The position numbers were made by a program, and so were the translations under genes. Below are positions 55,183-64,000 of a stretch of DNA of 64,000 bases, in pieces. Location of the stretch: NCBI GenBank assembly GCA_034231615.1, contig CM067312.1, forward strand, positions 69,501 through 133,500, in the 5' to 3' direction. This DNA comes from Meghimatium bilineatum. Taxonomy: Eukaryota > Mollusca > Gastropoda > Stylommatophora > Philomycidae. Position 1 is the stretch's first letter. Each line of letters opens with the position of its first letter. The notes beneath the pieces were generated by a model. The model had not been told where the DNA came from and made no database searches. It was given only the letters and a program-made list of their open reading frames with translations.

Positions 55183-56100
55183 ATGGTATATCCAGTGAAA
55201 TCATAGTGTAAACTGCTGAAAATTTGAGAAAACTGTAAGGTAAGTTCTTCATCTGTGATTATTAAATTATTCCACGATGTTTCCATTATGTAAAATATAT
55301 AATAGTCAACAGATTTCACAGCTTACGTTCGATAAAAAATACGGTAAGTCTAGATCGAGATAGGTCTAAATTTGACTTTATCACTTTCTCAAACGTCTCG
55401 TATCACATACACACACACACACACACACAAACAAAACTTACACCAATATATGCAGAATTTAATTCTTTATATATATATGTGCAAATAGTATTTAAATATC
55501 TGTAACAACAAAAAAGTTATCACGATTTTAATACAGTCACAGATGATTGCGTAACATTTCCAAAAACCAATTCTCCGAAAGTCCGCGGCAGAAGAGAAAT
55601 TGCGCAATTGTAAACAAACCATGCTAAAGGTTAAACTATATATAAATGAAAATATTATTTTTTAAGTTATTCAGCACAAATGAAAAAAGATTATACCATT
55701 TTTTGAATGTGTACTGTGCATACATCTATTGAAACATCAATTCCATTTTTGGATATAAATGGATCAGATGTAAGAAAAACAAATTTTGCATGTTTTTCAT
55801 GTCACTTATTTTTTTTTTTTTGTTCTTTGTGAGTATGTCATTTACAAAAATTTACCTAATTTTTAAAATAATCATCATATTTTATTAAATTCTAAACCAA
55901 ACACTTTATGTAAGTTCATATTTTTGCTCAGGATAAATAGAGCATTTTATTCTGAACAAAATAACATATGATGCATTGCTGCATCATTCCATTTTAATTG
56001 TTTAAATTTTTTTATCAAAATTGAATAGATAATTTTGTTTTACAAGGATAAAATGCCTTGTCTGTAAAATTTTAACATGAAAATGAACACAGGAACAAAA
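55183..56100. other. AT-rich intron with short (CA)n at 55411-55430
   Basis: No gene or LINE motif supported. Confidence 0.55.
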
Positions 56101-56108
56101 ATGAGGTA

Positions 56109-56197
56109 ATGTCAATCTCAAAAACAGAAAGAATCACCACTATTCTAATTGCTGATCAACAAATTAAACAGGTGAAAGAATTCACTTATCTTGGAAG
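56109..56197 (+). mobile_element. RTE-like LINE fragment
   Basis: MSISKTERITTILIADQQIK and QVKEFTYLGSI match the RT-thumb segment of the RTE copies (compare 40.3 and 26.25 kb). Interrupted by the TIR element at 56198. Confidence 0.65.
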
Positions 56198-56805
56198 CAT
56201 AGGGTACCTGGGAGTAAAGATGCGCTGGGTGCAAAGATTCGTAGTCGTTTTTTTTGGAACTATGGGTTTTCCCGCAAACCACATGGCCACGCCAGACGCT
56301 AACATATGTTTCTGTCACACAACAAATTTTCATCGGTCAAGGGCAGGTCATTTTTGAGCCATGAGGTAAATTCATTTTTTAACGTTCTCTATCTAACTTT
56401 TTTACCACTTCTCAATCTTTGTCCTCTGTTAACATTACTGTCATGTTATTTTACATATCTAAAATGAAAACTATATTGTATTGTTAAGTTATTAAGCATG
56501 TTACCTTGTCAAGATAATTTTTGCTTTCATGATATTTTATAAAAATTATGAAAGTGTGATTTTGGTGTAACACCGTGCACACTGACGGGGCAAACATGCG
56601 CTGCAGACTCACTGCGCAAATTTGCCCCAGTCACTTCCCCCTCATGTTGCCAAATATTTAAACCAATATTTTATTGTCACGTTATGTTTCTTTTTAGGAA
56701 TTACAAACGGAAAATTTAGAAAATGATGCCGCTGACTGAAAATGAAGCCATCGCTGCTATAGATGCACAATCTCCATGGGTCATAGTTCGCTATTCACAG
56801 ATGCA
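56198..56805 (-). mobile_element. TIR element, partial inverted copy
   Basis: Starts ATAGGGTACC and continues to AAAGATGCGC, the same end as 8466 of the first copy. It follows that copy through 7900 (gtaacaccgtgcacactgac, gcgctgcagactcactgcgc, tttgccccagtcacttcccc) and stops after one or two 24-bp units, where the 38-bp array begins. The other terminus is missing. Confidence 0.75.
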
Positions 56806-58335
56806 TGAAATGAAGATAATGAACAATGAACAGATTCTGGATACTTGATGAAGATAAAGAGCTATGGATAGATTCTGAATACTTGATGAAGATAAGCAAG
56901 AAAAAGTGGATAGATTCTGGATACTTGATGAAGATAATGAAGAATAGATATATTCTAGATACTTGATGAAGATAATGAACAATAGATAGATTCTAGATCA
57001 TTGATGAAGATAATGAACAATGGATATATTCTGGATACTTGATCGAGATAAGGAACAATAGATAGAATCTGGATACTTGATAAAGATAAGGAACAATAGA
57101 CAGATTCTGGATACTTGATGAAGATAAGGGGCAATGGATAGATTCTGGATACTTGATGAAGATAAGCAAGGAAAAGTGGGATGATTCTGGATACTTGATC
57201 AAGATAAAGAGCAATGGATAGATTCTTGATACTTGATGAAGATAATGAACAACGGATAGATTCTGGATACTTGATGAAGATAATGAACAACGGATAGATT
57301 CTGAATACTTGATGAAGATAAAGAGCAATGGATAGATTCTGGATACTTGATGAAGATAAAGAGCAATGGATAGATTCTGGATACTTGATGAAGATAAAGA
57401 GCAATGGATAGATTCTGGATACTTGATGAAGATAAAGAGCAATGGATAGATTCTGGATACTTGATGAAGATAAAGAGCAATGGATAGATTCTGGATACTT
57501 GATGAAGATAAGCAAGAAAAAGTGGACAGATTCTGGATACTTGATGAAGATAAAGAGCAATGGATAGATTCTGGATACTTGATGAAGATAATGAACAATA
57601 GATAGATTCTAGATACTTGATCGAGATAAGGAACAATAGATAGAATCTGGATACTTGATAAAGATAAGGAACAATAGACAGATTCTGGATACTTAATGAA
57701 GATAAGGAGCAATGGATAGATTCTGGATACTTGATGAAGATAAGCAAGGAAAAGTGGGAAGATTCTTCATACTTGATGAAGATAAGGAATAGTGGGAACA
57801 TTCTGGATACTTGATGAAGATAAGGAGCAATGGATAGATTCTGGATACTTAATGAAGATAAGGAGCAATGGATAGATTCTGGATACTTGATGAAGATAAG
57901 CAAGGAAAAGTGGGAAGATTCTGGATACTTGATGAAGATAAGGAATAGTGGGAACATTCTGGATACTTGATGAAGATAAGGAGCAATGGATAGATTCTGG
58001 ATACTTGATGAAGATAAGGAAGGAAAAGTGGGATGATTCTGGATACTTGATGAAGATAAGGAATAGTGGGAACATTCTGGATACTTGATGAAGATAAGGA
58101 ATAGTGGGAAGATTCTGGATACTTGATGAAGATAAACAAGGAATAGTGGGAAGATTCTGGATACTTGATGAAGATAAGGAATAGTGGGAAGATTCTGGAT
58201 ACTTGATGAAGATAAGGAGCAATGGATAGATTCTGGATACTTAATGAAGATAAGGAGCAATGGATAGATTCTGGATACTTGATGAAGATAAACAAGGAAT
58301 AGTGGGAAGAATATTCTGGACACTTGATGAATCAG
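56806..58335. repeat. 38-bp minisatellite, about 40 units
   Basis: Unit gatagattctggatacttga plus tgaagataaagagcaatg, 38 bp in the regular core (57361 to 57399), with unit variants (caaggaaaagtggga, aatagtgggaa). Since 38 is not a multiple of three, all minus-strand frames cycle through FIKYPESIHC, SSSSIQNLSI and HQVSRIYPL. Long minus-strand open frames here, up to 415 codons, are a by-product. Confidence 0.95.
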
Positions 58336-58419
58336 TATGTGCCATAAAATCATAACTGATGATTTGCACATGAGAAGGGTCATACAAATATTTTGCACCA
58401 TGGAAATGCCCCTGTACAC

Positions 58420-58520
58420 AAGTCTGTCACCACACAAGTCTATCACAACACATGTCTGTCACAACACATGTCTGTCACAACACAGGTCTGTCACCACACA
58501 AGTCTGTCACCACAAACACT
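58420..58520. repeat. Short tandem repeat (acaagtctgtcaccac)
   Basis: About six units of 16-18 bp with variants acaacacatgtctgtc. Confidence 0.8.
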
Positions 58521-58584
58521 TCTTTGACTAAACACAACACATGAATAGTCCCACAACTTCCATATAATAACTTCCATATTTCCT

Positions 58585-58810
58585 CAATCTTGATCTGTGT
58601 GACTTTCTTCTTATTTCTGCAACTTAAAAGAACCATGAGAGGTCATGATTTGATAACATTGAGGTGATTCATGACAGAGTGATGAGGAGAATGAGGGTTA
58701 TTAACAAAAATGCTTGCCATGAGTGCTTTATTCAGTGGCAGGAACAATGGAATACTTGTATAAAATCACAAGAAGCCTATTTCGAAGGAGATAGAATCAA
58801 CTATCCTGTA
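58585..58810 (+). pseudogene. Mariner-type transposase C-terminal relic
   Basis: Across a frame break the plus strand reads CDFFLFLQLKRTMRGHD (here preceded by a stop-rich region), then IHDRVMRRMRVINKNA, CFIQWQEQWNTC and SQEAYFEGDRI. CDFFLF.xLK....G and the closing W....C....YFEGD are hallmark segments at the C-terminus of mariner-like DD34D transposases. The catalytic D positions upstream are absent. It is intronic, between the two carrier-domain exons. Confidence 0.65.
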
Positions 58811-58912
58811 AGTATAACAGTTTTCCAAAAACAAATCAATCCCAGAAACATTGAACAGCACTTTAATATAGATTTGTGTGATGAAAATTTAAAAAATATG
58901 TTAAGATATTAC

Positions 58913-59101
58913 CCGCCCAAGTCAAAGAAACTTTCTTGAATGTCCACCTCTTTCAACTGCAGAACCTCTATCCATATCTCTGCTAAAGCTACCTCTGTTA
59001 CTGTGGATGGTTTCCCTTCAGCACCAACTACATCCATCTGTGAGTTGACTGAAGGCAGTGCAGCTTTATCCAACTTACCAGTTGCTGCCACTACAGGAAT
59101 A
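58913..59101 (-). CDS. A-T-R reductase gene, exon with adenylation end and carrier start
   Basis: Read from 59101 to 58913, acceptor gtccaaatacag and donor GTAATA. It reads IPVVAATGKLDKAALPS, in which GKLDK is the A10 motif whose Lys closes the adenylation active site; then a linker with EGKPSTVTEVALAEIWIEVL and DIQESFFDLGG, the start of the carrier domain up to the codon before the pantetheinylated Ser. It begins in phase 2 and ends in phase 2, so it needs a further upstream exon for the rest of the A domain, which is not visible to 64000. An alternative acceptor 11 bp downstream would lose the phase. Substrate cannot be inferred without the A-domain core. Confidence 0.9.
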
Positions 59102-59225
59102 CTGTATTTGGACATAGAAAATTAACTTTAATCCTAGAGAATAATGTATTTAGACATAGAAAATTAACTTTAATCCTAGAGAATAATGTATTTAGACATA
59201 GAAAATTAACTTTAATCTTAAGGCT
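59100..59225. repeat. 42-bp repeat, 3 units, abutting a splice acceptor
   Basis: Three units of tgtatttagacatagaaaat plus taactttaatcctagagaataa. The first unit overlaps the acceptor of the exon at 59101. Confidence 0.9.
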
Positions 59226-60340
59226 GACGGGAACTAAACCAGGTCCTTGAATCGCGGCACCAAATCACCTTGCAACACAAGTAAACAGATTTTCTGTATT
59301 TCAGAAGTATTCTCAGGAATACAAATATATAACATCCATACTCATATTATAAGGACCTATAGGCCTGCTTATAAACATAAATAATATAGGGGCAGGAGAA
59401 ATGATTAATTAACTTTGATTTATCCTAGAGAGTTGTGTAGCTGGTTATAAATAACAAAAATATCGAAGGATGTCTGACAAAATGGAAAGTGCTTCAGTAA
59501 CTAGACAAATAAGAGGTAAATGAGAAGTTAAGTATCAATCAACAAACCCGTAACCCTTCAGGGTCATGGGGTACCACATTGGATGCCTCAGCACACAGAG
59601 TCCTCCAGCGAATTCTATCTTCAGCGATGAGGATGAGTGAAGTTAAGTATACAGGTTACTGAATATAACTATCAATATAAAATAATCATAAATAACAATA
59701 AAACATAAAAAAAAGAAAATTATCGATGTGTTGGTCCTATTGGCACCTTTATCAAATAAAACAAAAACCAACTAAGAAAACACAACCATATAAAAAACTG
59801 TAAAAAAACAGCCACGACCTAGACAATGCCTTCCTTACAAAAGTCCATTGCCCAAGTCACGGCTTTGGCGCATCATTTAAATAATGTGCAGAATTACGCG
59901 TTCAATATTGACAGACTGAAATCATGAAATGAAAACCCAAAGTATAAGATGAAAAATGCAAATTTAAAGAAATGAGACATTAAATTCACGATGACAAGAA
60001 TGGGGGGAGGGAGTAGGGGGGGGGGGGGGGGCAGGAGATAAAAGGGGAAAGATAATGAAAGAAATTAGTATGCAAGGGGGGGGGCTACAAATAGATACGG
60101 AGAACATAGAAATGTGCAAGGAAGAATAGCAATTGATAGCATGTGGGATAGATTTACATCAAATATATACACAACAAACAATCACACAGCTAAACGAATA
60201 TACATATACATTTCATTTGAATAAACATAAATACAAAAATATATGTGCACATATTCATATAAATATCTAAACATATATACAAAAGTACATACTGATATGA
60301 AAGCATACATGTGAATAAAAACGCATACATGTGTATTGGC
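59226..60340. other. Intergenic or intronic, RTE C-terminal scrap and G-runs
   Basis: 59555-59645 read on the minus strand gives AEDRIRWRTLCAEASNVVP, an RTE-like C-terminal segment. G homopolymer runs lie at 60001-60032 and 60077-60084. No upstream A-domain exon was found here. Confidence 0.5.
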
Positions 60341-60341
60341 C

Positions 60342-61655
<1,314 letters not shown>

Positions 61656-61661
61656 TTACAT

Positions 61662-64000
61662 ATGATAGAGTATATTAAATTATGGGATAAACATGAGAAC
61701 AAGTCTTGGATCTCAAAATTAAACTTCAAAGTCCAAACCTCTGGCTCAACCATATTTGATGATGACTTCAGTATGCAGGAACTCCTACAAGGGCTGAAGA
61801 AACTAAAGCCAAGAAAGTCTCCTGGACCAGATAAAATTTATAATGAAATGTTAACACACATGAGCACATCAGGGAAAGAAGTACTCCTTAAACTAATAAA
61901 TATGACCTGGAGAAATGGAAAACTGCCTAAACATTGGAGAAATGCTCACATCTTTCCCATCCTGAAAAGTAACAAACCTCCAGATGAACCCAAAAGCTAC
62001 CGCCCCATATCCCTAACATCATGTCTTGGGAAATTAGCAGAAAGAATGGTTAACGCACGACTTTACTGGTTCCTCGAGAGCTCAAACATCCTCTGCCATG
62101 AACAGGCTGGCTTCAGAAAAGGCAGTTGCACAGAAGACCAACTATTTAGGTTGACACAGAAAATCCATGATGGATTCCAGGAAAACAAACACACTGTAGC
62201 CATCTCCTTTGACTTACAACAGGCTTATGATCGAGTATGGAGAAAGGGTCTTTTGATGAAGATGATTGAGATGGGAATTAGTGGAAAGCTATACAACTGG
62301 ATAAAATACTTCCTCATTGACAGAACAATCCAGACAAAGATAAATGATGCAATGTCATCTAAAGAAGTTCTAGAGGAAGGCTTACCACAAGGTTCTGCTA
62401 TAAGCTGCACCCTCTTTCTCATTTACATCAATGACCTTACCATACATATCAAAGCTGAAAAAGCCCTCTATGCTGATGACTTAACAATATGGCAGAGCCA
62501 TTAGAATGTTGAAAGTGCTGCCAAAAGACTAAATGGAGATTTAAAAAGACTACATGAATACTATCAAACATGGAAGCTAAAAATAAACTGTGAGAAAACT
62601 GTCTATACCATCTTTACCAAGAGTCATAAGGTAGCCAAAGAAAATATTAGTCTATGGTTGGATACACAGAAATTGCCAAGAGAAGAACACCCCACATATC
62701 TTGGAATCACGCTTGATCGGCAGCTCACCCTCAAGAAGCATGTAAAAAATATCAAAAATAAAGCACTCAAACGGTTACAACTACTGAAAAGACTCGCTGG
62801 CACATCTTGGGGATAAGACAAGGATACCCTTAGAGGACTATATCTTGGTTACATACGTTCTGCTTTAGAATACAACAGTGCACTCCTCACAACATGTTCC
62901 ACAACAAATGTAGAATCCCTAGACAGAGTGCAGAACAATGCCCTACGTCTTATTAGTGGAGCAATGAGATCTACACCGACGGCTGCATGTGAAATACATA
63001 CGAATGTAGAACCCCTTGAGATGCGGAGAGATATGGCTGCAATGGAGACTTATGAAAGAAGCAACAGAATGAACAAAGACCACCCAAATAAACAACTTGT
63101 AGAAAACTGGGAACCTAACCACAGAATAAAACAAGTCAGTCCTGAGCCATGTCAATGAAATAAAAGACAGTTACCACCTTCCAGACAAGAGACAAAGACT
63201 GCAAAGAGTAGAAAAATGTTTACCACCACACACAGGCTTTAAATTGCCAGAAATCAAAACACAGTTAAGAGATAATGCAAAGAAACGTTCCGACCCAGTA
63301 AGTCTTATGAAAGCAACACAGAAAACAATAGACACCTACCCAGAACAATGGATTCATGTCTATACTGATGGGTCTGCCTTCAAAGCCATCATCAAAGCAG
63401 GTTATGGTGTCTATATAGAATATCCAGACAAAACATCTGATGAGTTGTTTGATGCCTGTGGGGAGATATGTTCTAACTATGAAGCTGAAATAACAGCACT
63501 AGAAATTGCCTTGTACCACCTGAAGACCATATTTGATGCCTTCCCATCAAAAGTCCAAAACATTGTTATTTTTACAGACTCTATGTCTGCGCTCCAAGCA
63601 TTGGAATGTGATGGACATTGTAAACCCGAGCTAGCTGAAATATACCACCATGCAAACCAGCTGCTCACATCTTATGATGTCAACATTGTTATGCAGTGGA
63701 TTCCTGGCCACTCAAACACATCTGGTAATGATAAGGCAGACAGACTAGCAAAGAGGGGAGCACAACAAGAACAGCCTTATACAGAAACAGCAATGCACAC
63801 AGTTAAAATGATTCTGAAATCTGTGAACAAAGAAAATTGGATGAACAGATGGGCCATGGGAAACACTGGGAGGGAAATCTATAAATATATGACCAGCCCA
63901 AATCCTAAAGACAACATCAACCTCCTAGAAAGAAAAGACCAGAGTATCATATTCCGACTGCGCACACAACATGTACAGCTTAACAATCACCTGAACAGAA
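61662..64000 (+). mobile_element. I-related LINE, RT to RNase H, runs off window
   Basis: A relative of the I-like copies but clearly diverged (for example GLPQGSAISCTLF in place of GVPQGGVLSPTLF). No endonuclease is visible upstream; 61400-61660 has no recognisable coding sequence. The 3' end is outside the window. Confidence 0.85.
61662..64000 (+). pseudogene. LINE RT-RNase H ORF, partial, few lesions
   Basis: RT: KSPGPDKIYNEML, YRPISLTSCLGKLAERM, HEQAGFRKGSCTEDQ, ISFDLQQAYDRVW, GLPQGSAISCTLF, LYADDLTIW, YLGITLDRQLTLKKH, SLDRVQNNALRLISGAMRST. RNase H: IHVYTDGSAFKAI, NYEAEITALEIA, IFTDSMSALQAL, WIPGHSNTSGNDKADRLAKR, with all four acidic residues. Lesions: a stop at 62502 after WQSH, a stop at 62815 after GTSWG and a frame change near 63158. 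Catalytic residues of both domains are kept, so the copy is moderately young. Confidence 0.85.

Noticed and set aside
56955-58446. Large Ser/Ile-rich membrane-like protein genes on the minus strand
   Set aside because: The frames exist only because the 38-bp unit lacks stops in all phases; the 38-residue cycling pattern is mechanical.
58664-58939. Novel host gene with a Cys/Trp-rich motif
   Set aside because: The W....C....YFEGD ending and the upstream CDFFLF..LK match the mariner transposase C-terminus; the rest is chance extension overlapping the host exon on the other strand.
3060-59101. Bacterial NRPS contamination or recent horizontal transfer
   Set aside because: The gene is split by seven phase-compatible exons with GT/AG introns full of eukaryotic LINEs. 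Ancient transfer cannot be excluded.

Overview
The window is eukaryotic nuclear DNA, AT-rich (estimated by eye) and dominated by transposon relics and tandem repeats. I see no operons, tRNA or rRNA genes. The mix of RNase H-bearing I-like LINEs, RTE-like LINEs, Merlin and mariner relics, a Polinton-like capsid relic and a large-intron NRPS-like gene suggests an invertebrate, plausibly a mollusc. The mollusc assignment is inference, not something the sequence proves.

One host gene crosses almost the whole window on the minus strand. Seven short exons (59101-58913, 54290-54057, 37460-37325, 25075-24910, 22042-21927, 9339-9254, 3226-3060) have GT/AG boundaries, mutually compatible phases and no internal stop. 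In order they encode the end of an adenylation domain, a phosphopantetheine carrier domain, and a thioester-reductase domain up to and beyond its YxxxK active site. This is an A-T-R type NRPS-like reductase of the kind often annotated in invertebrates as linear gramicidin synthase subunit D-like. The start lies beyond the right edge and the C-terminus beyond the left edge. About 1.1 kb of coding sequence is spread over 56 kb.

The introns are packed with mobile DNA. (1) I-like LINEs carry RT, RNase H and a CCHC motif and end in (GAA)n-like tails. The main copies are at 10.1-12.6, 15.5-19.8, 31.8-34.0 and 40.7-44.8 kb, with a more distant relative from 61.66 kb to the window end. (2) RTE-like LINEs lie at 0-0.36, 1.8-2.4, 15.2-20.8, 25.6-30.5, 35.3-37.0 and 39.7-45.1 kb. 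(3) A third LINE lineage lies at 47.8-51.1, 51.7-52.4 and 23.6-24.7 kb. (4) A TIR element at 6.35-8.47 kb holds a 1.1 kb array of 24-bp units, with an inverted partial copy at 56.2-56.8 kb. (5) Merlin, mariner and Polinton-like relics are also present.

Many insertions keep readable target-site duplications, so an order of events can be read: an I-like fragment inside an RTE inside an older repeat (25.3-27.9 kb), an apparently complete I-like element inside an RTE (39.7-45.1 kb), and an I-like element flanked by a 261-bp direct repeat inside a capsid-like relic (31.1-34.6 kb). Minisatellites with 24, 28, 30, 38, 42, 46 and 48-bp units fill much of the rest.
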